From the NCBI GenBank assembly GCA_002435755.1, contig DIYH01000024.1, positions 248,001-312,000 on the forward strand: a stretch of DNA of 64,000 nt. Direction: 5' to 3'. Positions within the stretch are counted from its first letter, which is position 1, and every line of letters starts with the position of its first letter. Of the stretch, positions 17,116 to 26,451 are shown piece by piece. Source of the DNA: Flammeovirgaceae bacterium UBA6059 (GTDB taxonomy: Bacteria; Bacteroidota; Bacteroidia; Cytophagales; Cyclobacteriaceae). Made by a program: the position numbers and the translations under genes. The notes beneath the pieces are model-generated. The model worked only from the letters and a program-made list of their open reading frames with translations, did not search any database and was not told the DNA's origin.

Positions 17116-19743
17116 CTATTCATAGCGTAGCAGTCCACTAGGGTTGGTACGCGCCGCTTGCACCGTGCGAAAGGAGATGGTCAGCATAGTGATCAATACA
17201 AGTCCTAAAGCCGCTACAAGGTAGACCCACCAGCCAACATCAATGTGGTAGGCGAAGTTGGCCAGCCATCCTGATAACAAGTGATGAAGTATGGGAATGA
17301 TAACAATGGCAGCCAGGATTATTTGAACTATGTATTTCTGTACGAAGAGTAGATAAAGAGAGGCGACAGTAGCACCTAGCACTTTGCGTACACCAAACTC
17401 TTTGATCCTTTTACTGATCATAAGTGAAACGACCCCAAACAACCCAAGACATGCCAGTACGATAGCAAGTGCCGAGAACAGCATGATCATTTGGGAGAGT
17501 CGCTCTTCAGATGTGTATAATTGGTCCAGCTTCTCATCCAGGAACCTCCATGCCAAAGGATTGGTCTGTGCCACAGTTACCCAGGCTTCTTCTATCAATT
17601 CTATTTGTTGGCGAGGATCTCCAGGGGTTAGCCTTATATACATGTACTCCAAATCGATAAATGGGAGAACAACTGCGGCAGGACCTATTTCGTCATGTAG
17701 CGAAGCATAATTGAAGTCTTCCACTACACCTATGATCGTTCTCGGACCATCCAGTTCAAAGAAGTGGACTTGTTGACCGATAGGATCATCCAACCCTAGT
17801 TCTTTCACCGCCTGTTGGTTAACTACAATTGTCTTTTCACGTTCGTTGGCATAGTCTTCCGAGAAGCTACGTCCACTCAGGAGGTTGATCGCCATTGTCT
17901 CAAAGTAGTCATAGTCTGCCAGGTTGAAGAAGATACGACTCCCTTGTTGAGGATACTGATCTACTCTTCGAATGCTACTGAAAGGCCATGGATCACCTAG
18001 AACTCGTTCGCTACGGCTCACGCTTCTGACTGAGGCCTGCTGAACAAGTCTTTCTTTGAACAAGTCATAGTAGCTTGACATTTCCTGAGGAAGCATTTTG
18101 ACAACTACTACATTCTCTTTTTGATATCCGGTGCTTTGACTTTGTAGATGATTGATCTGGCCGGTCATTACTATAGTACAAGCAATGAGGCCAAAAGAAA
18201 TGGCAAACTGCAGGGTTACCAATACATTCTGGATTTGCAAGGGATTGCGGGATGTATTGACTACAGACCCTTTTAACGCACTTGATATACCCAAGTTAGC
18301 AAGTCTGATGGCAGGTTGAGCCCCTGCTATTACGCCTATCAATATGGCCATAATGGAGGCCAGAAGTACAGCTGATATTAGCTGCTGATAGTGAATGTTA
18401 CCAGGAATATCGAGGTATTCTGATAAGTAAGGAAGAATAATCGCCGATAGCCCAAGTGAGAGCAACCCACATATCAAAGCAAGCATAAGCGACTCTGAGA
18501 TCAGTTGAACTCTGATAGCATTGCGGTCAGATCCCATGACTTTTCTGACACCTGTGGACTTCCTGCGGTGAACAGCAAGGGCATTGGTCAGGAGTGCGAA
18601 ATTGAAACCTGCCACTAATAATATGACTAAGGCCACTCCGATCAGGGCTTTGATGGTAATGAGACTGCCTGATCTGATGTGACTCGCCAGATCGTCGCTC
18701 ATATCTTGTGAGCCAAGGTAAATGGCTGCTAAACCGTGCAACGAGGGTATCATTGCATTCCTGTTCTCGGGAGTGATATCTTCGAAAAACTGTACCAATT
18801 TTTGCTCGAGGAGCTGAGGGTCACTACCTGACTTTAGCTCGACATAGGTCAGAAATCCCAACCATCTCCAACTAGATAGATCTGAAGAATATCCATCCGG
18901 TACCTGGTAGGTAGAGAAAGAGACCAGGAAGTTGAAGTCCAAGTGAGAGTTTTCCGGAACTTGGTCAATCACTCCGGTAATTTCCAATGGGATATCATTA
19001 TTGAAAACTAATATCTCTCCGATGGGGTCCGGCTTGTTGAAGTATTTATGAGCGAGTTCACTTGTGATCACAATGCTGTTGGGTTGGTCGAGAGCAGTAG
19101 TGGCATCACCGGCTGAGAAATCAAATCGAAACATCTCGAGGAACAAAGAATCTGCATAGTAACCGTGATCTTCGTAGTAACGCTTTTCACCATTGACAAG
19201 AAGGCAGTTCATGGCGTATCTCAGGCGGGTAATCCTGTTCAACTCCGGGAATTGACCGGTGACGCCAGGTGCCAGGGCAGGAGGTGAGTTGACTAATTTC
19301 GTGATATTACCAGCATTGTCCTGGTAGGCAAAATTGATGCGGTACAGATCCTCTTGGTTGCTATGAAATCGATCAAATGACAGCTCATAATGCACAAAAA
19401 AAGCAATGAGCAGAACGCTTGTGAAACTTAGGGTAAGACCAAAAATATTGATTGCAGTAAAGCGACCATTTTTGGTTAGAAACCGAATGGAGCTGACCAA
19501 ATTGCTTTTGAACATGTCGATATTGGAATAATGATGTGTAGTAGTTGGATCTGAACGAAGGGTGAACCGGTTGATGAAAAGTAGTACAGCGAGCCAATAC
19601 CTCAATTTGGCTTGCGATAATCCATGTTTCTCTAGGTTGAGACGAAACTGTTCTTCTAAGTCTCCAAGAATTGAGTCTCTGAGTTCATTTCTGCAATACC
19701 AGCGGAAGAAGCGCTGGGCATATCTTGGAGGCTGGTTTTTCAT
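17116..19743 (-). CDS. ABC transporter permease, MacB/FtsX type with permease prefix domain (second copy)
   Basis: The ATG at 19743 gives 875 residues starting MKNQPPRYAQRFFRWYCRNE, the usual beginning of the prefix domain (with RDSILGDLEEQFRLNLEKHG). An in-frame ATG at 19872 would add 43 residues and is possible but less family-like. The FtsX signatures GVRKVMGSDRNAI (about 395) and KEFGVRKVLGATVASL (about 780) mark the two membrane bundles, with two periplasmic domains. It is a paralogue of the permease at 3.3-5.9 kb but has no PadR gene next to it and no ATPase partner. Its substrate is unknown. Confidence 0.88.
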   Translation of the reverse strand: MKNQPPRYAQRFFRWYCRNELRDSILGDLEEQFRLNLEKHGLSQAKLRYWLAVLLFINRFTLRSDPTTTHHYSNIDMFKSNLVSSIRFLTKNGRFTAINIFGLTLSFTSVLLIAFFVHYELSFDRFHSNQEDLYRINFAYQDNAGNITKLVNSPPALAPGVTGQFPELNRITRLRYAMNCLLVNGEKRYYEDHGYYADSLFLEMFRFDFSAGDATTALDQPNSIVITSELAHKYFNKPDPIGEILVFNNDIPLEITGVIDQVPENSHLDFNFLVSFSTYQVPDGYSSDLSSWRWLGFLTYVELKSGSDPQLLEQKLVQFFEDITPENRNAMIPSLHGLAAIYLGSQDMSDDLASHIRSGSLITIKALIGVALVILLVAGFNFALLTNALAVHRRKSTGVRKVMGSDRNAIRVQLISESLMLALICGLLSLGLSAIILPYLSEYLDIPGNIHYQQLISAVLLASIMAILIGVIAGAQPAIRLANLGISSALKGSVVNTSRNPLQIQNVLVTLQFAISFGLIACTIVMTGQINHLQSQSTGYQKENVVVVKMLPQEMSSYYDLFKERLVQQASVRSVSRSERVLGDPWPFSSIRRVDQYPQQGSRIFFNLADYDYFETMAINLLSGRSFSEDYANEREKTIVVNQQAVKELGLDDPIGQQVHFFELDGPRTIIGVVEDFNYASLHDEIGPAAVVLPFIDLEYMYIRLTPGDPRQQIELIEEAWVTVAQTNPLAWRFLDEKLDQLYTSEERLSQMIMLFSALAIVLACLGLFGVVSLMISKRIKEFGVRKVLGATVASLYLLFVQKYIVQIILAAIVIIPILHHLLSGWLANFAYHIDVGWWVYLVAALGLVLITMLTISFRTVQAARTNPSGLLRYE

Positions 19744-19899
19744 CAGTTGCTCTAACCAGTTTTTATTTACCCATTTGTAAAAGAAATACGAACTAAGAGT
19801 TGAAAGGTTATCGATGATCTCTCGAAAGAAAGGATTAGCACTCTGATTAGCTATTGCCAATTGGCCCGGCAAACTACCAGATGGCTCTTGTTTTGATGA

Positions 19900-21033
19900 T
19901 CAGTACCTCTGGTAGAAACTACTGACCTTAGCAATTACCTGATTAAACAATGGCGCTGTGAACTCCTCGAACATCAACTGAGGGTTTGGGACAGCCAGCT
20001 CGCGACGTTGGGTCATCTCATACTCTTCATCACTCAGGGCACGTTCATCGCCTTGAAAAGTCGCCCAACTGATCGTCCAGACATATTCACTAGGCATTTT
20101 TTCCTGGCTGAGTATTCGACCGGTGTTTTGATCAATGATCCTAAAATCAAGAATCCCACCACCGGTAATTGACTTCTCGGATATCTTGAGAGTCGCTCGG
20201 ACAGTACCTAGTACGTCTTCACCATCCTTCTCTGCCACAACTACGCTATCTCTGATGATCTGCCTCTCAGTATTGTTTTGGAATACATTGCCTAATGAAA
20301 ACTGATCAAACTCCATCCGTATAACCTGGTCAACGAATTCCAGGTTTTCATTGCTGGCTTCCTCAGGGGTGAAGAATCGCACATATTCATTGATACTGGT
20401 TTGGTGGAGGTGTTCATTGATCTTATTGACGAAAAACTCGTGTCGCAGATCCACTACACGCATTGGTCGAGGGATCGGTTCGACGACCACTTTAAGCGTA
20501 GCGTAGTACAGTGACTCACCCAGTTGTTGGTCGATATCCCGGTATTGATTGGCCATTCTTTTTACTACTTTGAAGTGTTCGTGTGCTTCGATGGCTTTTT
20601 CGCGAATCGTTTTTTGCCGCATGGCCTGTTGCCCCATAGCGTAGCGGGCATCTGCGGCCTGACCTTGCGCATATCCAAGATCTTCAAAATACCTCGAAGG
20701 ACTTGGTACGATTTCCAGGCATGCAGGACATCTACGTATGGCCTCATAGAGGTTATTGATTGACTGATAATTATTGACCACTGATTCCCATCTATAAGGG
20801 TCTGATGATGTTTTGGCGCGCTTGATATTATCGAGATGGATGTCCAGAGCATATTGGTACGCATCGCGCAGAGTAGCCCGAGCCTTTTTACTATCTCCAT
20901 TGGACTTAAGCCGATTGATAGCTTGTAACACGGCCTTGTCATAGTCACCTTTTTGTAATGCCTTTTTACCTGTACTACATCCAGCTAGCGTAATGAAAGC
21001 GATGAACAAATAGATCAAATAGGATCGTTTCAT
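19900..21033 (-). CDS. lipoprotein with TPR-like N-terminal half, unknown function
   Basis: The 377-residue protein starts with a lipobox signal (LAGC, Cys19). A helical TPR-like stretch follows (KALQKGDYDKAVLQAINRLK, KKARATLRDAYQYALDIHL), and the C-terminal half alternates strands (LRHEFFVNKINEHL, LGTVRATLKISEKSITGGGILDFRI). Two cysteines in RCPACLE are notable. I do not recognise a named family. It lies upstream (in transcription) of the second permease gene with only 156 bases between, so the two could be co-transcribed. Confidence 0.75.
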   Translation of the reverse strand: MKRSYLIYLFIAFITLAGCSTGKKALQKGDYDKAVLQAINRLKSNGDSKKARATLRDAYQYALDIHLDNIKRAKTSSDPYRWESVVNNYQSINNLYEAIRRCPACLEIVPSPSRYFEDLGYAQGQAADARYAMGQQAMRQKTIREKAIEAHEHFKVVKRMANQYRDIDQQLGESLYYATLKVVVEPIPRPMRVVDLRHEFFVNKINEHLHQTSINEYVRFFTPEEASNENLEFVDQVIRMEFDQFSLGNVFQNNTERQIIRDSVVVAEKDGEDVLGTVRATLKISEKSITGGGILDFRIIDQNTGRILSQEKMPSEYVWTISWATFQGDERALSDEEYEMTQRRELAVPNPQLMFEEFTAPLFNQVIAKVSSFYQRY

Positions 21034-21146
21034 GATTGGTGTGTTTGTGTTAAATATATGGACTCCACAAATAATGCCAATCGATCTAAGTGGTTAGAGA
21101 GTGATCAAATAGTTAATCCAAGGATGCATCCAACAGCTTATGGCGA

Positions 21147-23426
21147 TCATACTTTTTCTAGTCGAACCCTTACATTCTTGTGGTAGGGTGTTTTGGCTAA
21201 TGGATCACAGTCTTCTGTTGAGGTTAACGAGTTAGCCAGCGCACCAGTAGTTTGCTCATCATGACCCTTGTAAGTAAAGCCATAACCGTGTGGCATACTC
21301 AACACGCCTGCTGGTACTTCATCGGTGATCACCGTCTTGATTTTCACAGCACCAGTACTGGATATACATCTTACCCAATCGCCGTTCTCAATTTTGTGAT
21401 CTTGAGCATCAGATGGATTGACCTTAAGGGACCCTTCAACATCGGTTTTACGCCATTCAGGGTTTCTGAATACAGCATTGGCGTTGTATGATCTTCGCTC
21501 CCCAGCTAACAGATTGAAGGGGTACTTCCGCTCTTTTTCAGCGTCTGTTTCAACCTTAGCAGGAAGTTCGCCAAGCCATTTTAGCAGCTCAGGAATTTCA
21601 AGATGGACTTTCTTGTCTCTATGTCGGATAAGCTCCCAGCTTTCCTGATAAGTATGGATACTAACCAGGGTTCCTGACGGACTCTTTAGGATTCTATTGA
21701 ATAAGGCTTCACCTAATGCATATCCCTTTGCTTTCAGACCTAGCCTCTCCACTTGCTTCTTATACTTTTTAGCAAAGAGGTGTGCGGCTATCCAAATGAA
21801 AGAAGCGGCCTTCGCATTCCGGTAGGGGAGCGCCTTACCTAATGTCTCTTTCAATATGAGTAGATGATACTTCTTCCAGTTCGGACTCAATGCTGTGGTG
21901 ATCTTTAGCGCTAAAAGGAGAAGTCTGAGTCTGGGGAGTTTTCTGTCAATTCTGGCAACTCGTTCTAGTATAGGGAAAGAGGCAGGTATCTCGCCCATGG
22001 CCGTGACGATGCGATGGACGATCTCTGGTTCGTCTAATGTATTTTGCAATGGCTCGGAGATGGGGTGCCTGAGATGGAAGAAATTCTTCGGAAACTCCAG
22101 ATTGAAGAATGTGGCTTCCATTTTCTCAAATTGAGTTCTTGCAGGTAAGATATACTTGGCTGCTGTTGCTGTTTCGGTCATGGCCACATCTATGACCACT
22201 GATAGCTCTAATTTCTCGATTGCCTTTCGCTGTGCTGTTGAGTTGGCATATGTAGCTACCGGATTAGCGCTATCTACAATCAGAGCTCTCAGTCGTTTAG
22301 GGTGATCTGTAACGATCTCAAGCGGCAGAATGTTAGGAGGGAATAACTTACCTATACCTTTCATGCCAGTTACCTGGGTAGTGATCCCACCTTTTTCAGG
22401 CTCTTTGGAGTGCCCTATCAATGGAAACAAGAAGTTGTGAAGACAGTTAGTCCCCTCGCGACCAAAATGACCGGTTACGAGAAATAACAATCTTGCCAAA
22501 TATGAATTGAGGGTACTGTTGTGACTCTGCTCTATACCTAGGTCAGACCTTAGCACAAAAGTTTTGGCTTTTGCTATTCCGGTTGCGACTTGCTCAATGG
22601 TCTCAAGAGGCACGCCGCAGATCTCCGCATATTCACTAGTAGGGATACCCTCAAAGTGGGGCTTGATCTGTTCAAAGCCTACGGTGTGCTCAACAATGAA
22701 ATTCTTATTCTCCAGGTTATTTTGAATGATGTGCCCTAGTAGGGCTGCCAGTAGAAAGGCATCCTTACCAGGCTTGACCTGCATGAAGATATCAGCCTTT
22801 GCCGCGGTTTCGGTCCTTCTCGGATCTACGACGACCAATGTTTTTTTTGGGTTGCGAGCTACCTCGTTGATAGTAGGTCGTGCCTTGGGTAGACCGTGAG
22901 ATTGGATTGGGTTGGCTCCAAGGATCATCACATATTCAGCTTCACCGACGGGCTCACAGTAATTAGTATTTTGCCTTCCAAAAAGGTGACCATTGACCCA
23001 GAAGTTACCCGTCTTCTCTTGTGCTAAGGCTGCATAGATATAAGGCGTATCGCAAGCCGTTCTGAGCATCGCCCCAAACACACCACCAAGATGATTGCCC
23101 TGGCCTCCGCCCCCTGCATAGGCAATGCTAGTACCACCATGATCATCCCTTATGCGGACCAATTGATCCGCAATTTCCTTGATGGCCACTTCCCAGGAGA
23201 TCTCTTCAAATGTTCCATCCTTTTTCTTCCGCAATGGGCTGGTGAGCCGCTCTTGTTTTTGGTAGAAATTTAGTCGTGTGGCTTTTTGACAGAGATAACC
23301 TTCTGAAATCGGATGGTTCTCATCGCCTATGACTTTGGTGAAATTACCATCACCATCTTGATGGATCACGATACCGCAATTCTGACTACAAAGAATACAT
23401 GCGGAGGAATGTGTGGTAGTTGACAT
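21147..23426 (-). CDS. molybdopterin-dependent oxidoreductase (DMSO reductase family, formate dehydrogenase-like)
   Basis: The 759-residue protein has an N-terminal [4Fe-4S] site C10-x2-C13-x3-C17-x28-C46. GYLCQKATR, EEISWEVAIKEIADQL, GGGGQGNHLGGVFG and MILGANPIQSH match the bis-MGD-binding core. A C-terminal molydop-binding barrel has LNPSDAQDHKIENGDWV-like features. No signal peptide is seen, so it is probably cytosolic. No electron-transfer subunit or cofactor-biosynthesis gene adjoins it. This resembles the stand-alone 'molybdopterin oxidoreductase family' proteins of Bacteroidota. Substrate and electron partner are unknown. Confidence 0.88.
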   Translation of the reverse strand: MSTTTHSSACILCSQNCGIVIHQDGDGNFTKVIGDENHPISEGYLCQKATRLNFYQKQERLTSPLRKKKDGTFEEISWEVAIKEIADQLVRIRDDHGGTSIAYAGGGGQGNHLGGVFGAMLRTACDTPYIYAALAQEKTGNFWVNGHLFGRQNTNYCEPVGEAEYVMILGANPIQSHGLPKARPTINEVARNPKKTLVVVDPRRTETAAKADIFMQVKPGKDAFLLAALLGHIIQNNLENKNFIVEHTVGFEQIKPHFEGIPTSEYAEICGVPLETIEQVATGIAKAKTFVLRSDLGIEQSHNSTLNSYLARLLFLVTGHFGREGTNCLHNFLFPLIGHSKEPEKGGITTQVTGMKGIGKLFPPNILPLEIVTDHPKRLRALIVDSANPVATYANSTAQRKAIEKLELSVVIDVAMTETATAAKYILPARTQFEKMEATFFNLEFPKNFFHLRHPISEPLQNTLDEPEIVHRIVTAMGEIPASFPILERVARIDRKLPRLRLLLLALKITTALSPNWKKYHLLILKETLGKALPYRNAKAASFIWIAAHLFAKKYKKQVERLGLKAKGYALGEALFNRILKSPSGTLVSIHTYQESWELIRHRDKKVHLEIPELLKWLGELPAKVETDAEKERKYPFNLLAGERRSYNANAVFRNPEWRKTDVEGSLKVNPSDAQDHKIENGDWVRCISSTGAVKIKTVITDEVPAGVLSMPHGYGFTYKGHDEQTTGALANSLTSTEDCDPLAKTPYHKNVRVRLEKV
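21817..21826 (+). repeat. TTCCGGTAGG copy inside the molybdopterin oxidoreductase gene
   Basis: Exact copy; read on the gene strand it falls in a Pro-Tyr-Arg-Asn context, a different frame from the Leu-Pro-Glu copies. Confidence 0.6.
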
Positions 23427-23494
23427 ACTCTAAATCTACCGAATTAGTCCCATACATTGTGTTTTACGGCGAGCGTAGGAGGCAGTGTTCTATC

Positions 23495-24400
23495 CTATAT
23501 TATCGGAATACAAAAGTCCGTGATGGCGATTTTTTCGGGATGATCATTGAAGTTGTTATAGTAAATCTCGAAGGGCTCCCGATCAGCCTTCTTGTAGCCA
23601 TTTTCATTCATCCATAGGAATAATCCCGTCCAGGATTTTTCGAACTCTTCGGGCCGGATCTCGAATCTACCCACTATGAATTTCCCATCTTTGATAGAGG
23701 TCCGTCCGATTTCTCCTTCAGGCTGAAATGTTTCTTTCAAGGTGATGCAGGCACTCATTCTCACTTTGCTTGTTTCAGTCACTTTAAAGCTGTCGTGATA
23801 GATGGTAATCACCTGGGCCTCCTGCATTAGGCCCTTTGGAGTTGCCCAGTTTATCAATGTCCCGTAAGCCTTTGTAAGATTGTGAGGGCCAATACATGAT
23901 ACATAAGCTAACTCCATATGTGGAAGCTCTTTGATCTTAATCGCTGCGTTCATTTCTATCCATTTTTTTAGGTTATCAATGACGCTAAGGTATTGCTCGC
24001 GATACGGGTATTGTTGACCATTCTTGCTAACAAGTTGACCAATCCTGCCGATTCGCCTGGCATTATCTTTTCTGAAGTCGGTAGGGCTTAAACCGTAATA
24101 CTTTTTGAACGCCCTTGAAAATGATGACTTATCATTAAACCCATACCTCATGAAAATCTCTGTGATCCCATGGTCCTTATGGATCAACTCAAGCGCTGAC
24201 TTCTCGATCCTTCGTCGTGTCACGAAATCATTAAGTGTTTCCCGAGTTATCATTTTGAATATCCTGTGAAAATGGAACGGCGAGAAGCATGCTATTTCTG
24301 AAATCACGATCAGAGACAGATCACCATCAAGGTGTTCATCAATGTACTCGAATACGTTGTTGATCCTGGCTTTGTATTCTTTTGCTGATCTTTGCTCCAC
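23495..24400 (-). CDS. AraC family regulator with GyrI-like effector domain
   Basis: Residues 10-110 of this 301-residue protein form an AraC double HTH (DLSLIVISEIACFSPFHFHRIF, then ITEIFMRYGFNDKSSFSRAFKKYYGLSPTDFRK). Residues 140-300 are a GyrI/SOUL-like ligand domain (VRMSACITLKE, FIVGRFEIRPEEFEKSWTGL, PFEIYYNNF). Such regulators bind small amphipathic molecules. It lies just upstream of the molybdopterin oxidoreductase gene in the same direction (68 bases), so it may regulate it, although the gap allows an independent promoter. Confidence 0.9.
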   Translation of the reverse strand: MEQRSAKEYKARINNVFEYIDEHLDGDLSLIVISEIACFSPFHFHRIFKMITRETLNDFVTRRRIEKSALELIHKDHGITEIFMRYGFNDKSSFSRAFKKYYGLSPTDFRKDNARRIGRIGQLVSKNGQQYPYREQYLSVIDNLKKWIEMNAAIKIKELPHMELAYVSCIGPHNLTKAYGTLINWATPKGLMQEAQVITIYHDSFKVTETSKVRMSACITLKETFQPEGEIGRTSIKDGKFIVGRFEIRPEEFEKSWTGLFLWMNENGYKKADREPFEIYYNNFNDHPEKIAITDFCIPII

Positions 24401-24605
24401 TTGTGACTATCGTAAATCACAAACATAGTGCTATTGCAAAAGACTCAAGACATGAGCCAAATCTGACTACTCCTGGCCTAAACTTTGGTAAGCAAATGGA
24501 GTCTTGAAGTGGACGTCAGTTACCAGAAATGGTTCATGTGTTTTGAAAGATATTGAGGGAAATACATCAGGAAGTCTAAAATTGACCAAGTTGAGAGGGC
24601 CTTTT

Positions 24606-25433
24606 TTATTGATCGTCACTAAAGAACTTAGCTCGCTTCTTCTCTCTGAATGGTTCTACCTTGATACCAAGCTCTATCTCACTGATCGTGTAGCTTGCGA
24701 GTAGGCCGAGTTCATCGCTCAACCTGATTTTTGCCGGGAGGAGAGTGGACTTGTCTATTTCTAAGATCAAGTCATGAGCGTAGTTGTCAGGAATAGCGAC
24801 TAATATGCCTTCTTTAAGGTGTCCATAATCCTCAACATCCTCATTGAGTTCGACAATCTTGTACTCACAGACATTGAGTTTTTGAGCAAGTGACCGGGTG
24901 GTTTCTTCCGGTCCTACTTTGTAATCCTTGAAACCTCGGTAGCGAGAAGTGATGCTTACGGTGTACGTCGGTGAACCATCATCGATCGGGAATAGTGTTA
25001 CAGTTTTGTGATGATCATAAACTGATTCAATGAGTGATGCTATATGTTCAAAACCAATCTCATAGATTGTGTGATGGTTTGCATTTCTAGCGGTACTGCC
25101 AAATGGGTCCAATTCCAATTTCATGAATGGAAACCCTACAGGATCGTAGACAAGTTTGCCTGGCTTGGATAGTGCATCATAGCTTACCTTGGTGCCGGGG
25201 CTTGGGTGTACGAAGGTCATTTGTACCTGTAAAGGTTCTCTATTGTACCGGATTTGCTGGGTACCAGACAGTAGCTTTCCATGTATTCGCTCAGTATTTG
25301 CTATGGTATATGCCGCTGATTGTACTGCCCTGGCTTTGCTGATCGTCGCTATCACTAACTCGTGAGCATCAGGTTGGGCTTGAGCGACGAAGGCCACAAT
25401 AAAGGAAAATACTATGTACAAGCTGGTTTTCAT
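24606..25433 (-). CDS. exported DUF1571-like protein with embedded LysM-like segment
   Basis: A 275-residue protein with a signal peptide ending FVAQAQ. The outer parts (IRYNREPLQVQMTF, KLVYDPVGFPFMKLELDPFG, LILEIDKSTLLPAKIRLSDE) resemble DUF1571 / lipoprotein-localisation-like folds. Between them, DYKVGPEETTRSLAQKLNV with LNEDVEDYGHLKEGILVAIP follows the LysM pattern (YxVxxxET..LAxKxxV...ixxLN...lkxGxxxxIP). The LysM unit may be part of the DUF1571 family itself. It is probably periplasmic and peptidoglycan-associated (inference). Confidence 0.65.
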   Translation of the reverse strand: MKTSLYIVFSFIVAFVAQAQPDAHELVIATISKARAVQSAAYTIANTERIHGKLLSGTQQIRYNREPLQVQMTFVHPSPGTKVSYDALSKPGKLVYDPVGFPFMKLELDPFGSTARNANHHTIYEIGFEHIASLIESVYDHHKTVTLFPIDDGSPTYTVSITSRYRGFKDYKVGPEETTRSLAQKLNVCEYKIVELNEDVEDYGHLKEGILVAIPDNYAHDLILEIDKSTLLPAKIRLSDELGLLASYTISEIELGIKVEPFREKKRAKFFSDDQ

Positions 25434-25548
25434 GTAGCACTACTAACGGACTTACGGACGTTTTGTCTTACATTCTGGCAGAAAAAACAGGATCAATGAC
25501 TGAAAGCTGTCTGCTGGTTGACACAAACTTGACAGGCATCTGACCTTT

Positions 25549-26442
25549 TTACGTTCTATCAAGCAATTTTTGAATTTCATACGTTACCCATTGTCCCGAA
25601 GTGCCAGGCTGATCAAACTGCACCCAATGTTTAGGGTGGTGAACACTATTCACTTGCCAGTAGCTGTTCTTCTTCCTCTTTTTATCCAGCCATTCGATTG
25701 CTTTGGCACATCGTTCATCATCGTGTAGTGAGTTTTCTTTCAGCAATCTCAAAATTTCGATGATGTTCGTCTTGTACGTAAAAGGATAAGCTAATTTGAT
25801 GATGTCCTTGGTGATCGGCTGATCGTCATTGTGGCGTAGATATACCTGATGACTCAGTAGATACTCGAGTCCATTGGTTAGCTTATCATCTAATGCTGGT
25901 CCTGCTCCGTCAGGTATGGTATTCCGATAGGTGCTGAGTGCTATCATGGACTTCACCACACCTATATAGCATGGTGTCTGCTTCATACAACCACCATATT
26001 TTTGGATGCCCTTACCTGTCCAGTGACAGACGGTTTGACGATCAACACTTTGATGATCGAGTATCCACTGTACGCCTGACTTGACCTCTTCACTCTTTCC
26101 GTACCCGAATCTAATGAGTACGGTAGTGATCATTGCATTGTAGCATGCCAGCAGATCATCGCTCTTGCCAGAATGGGAAAACCCATGACCGCAGTAGGTC
26201 GATTTCAAGAGGTGCTCAGCCCAACTGTTTGCCTGGGGTAGTAGCGTTGTGAAGGGTATCTCTGTAAGTTGGTTGAGACGGTTGAGGAGTACAAATGGCT
26301 CTGCAGGAACTGGCTGTAGGAGCGACTCGATCAAGGTGGAAGTGTCGAGCGCATCTTTAGCTTTATCAGGGTCGATTTCAACTCCCCGATCATAGCTCAT
26401 CTTCAGGTCTAATGCCGAATCGCTTGTAGGTGGCTGGTCCAT
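25549..26442 (-). CDS. prenyltransferase/terpene-cyclase-like helical barrel protein, unknown function
   Basis: The 297-residue protein lacks a signal peptide. Repeated motifs such as EEVKSGVQWILDHQ, LDDKLTNGLEYLLSHQVYLR and DERCAKAIEWLDKKRKKNSYW, with HWTGKGIQKYGGCM, resemble the QW-like helical pairs of the prenyltransferase/squalene-cyclase alpha-barrel fold. The catalytic DXDD of true cyclases is not visible. It starts 9 bases after the NDH-2 stop codon, so it is almost certainly co-transcribed with it, and the context suggests a redox-related role, but nothing specific can be named. Confidence 0.6.
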   Translation of the reverse strand: MDQPPTSDSALDLKMSYDRGVEIDPDKAKDALDTSTLIESLLQPVPAEPFVLLNRLNQLTEIPFTTLLPQANSWAEHLLKSTYCGHGFSHSGKSDDLLACYNAMITTVLIRFGYGKSEEVKSGVQWILDHQSVDRQTVCHWTGKGIQKYGGCMKQTPCYIGVVKSMIALSTYRNTIPDGAGPALDDKLTNGLEYLLSHQVYLRHNDDQPITKDIIKLAYPFTYKTNIIEILRLLKENSLHDDERCAKAIEWLDKKRKKNSYWQVNSVHHPKHWVQFDQPGTSGQWVTYEIQKLLDRT

Positions 26443-26451
26443 GGTTAGCTT

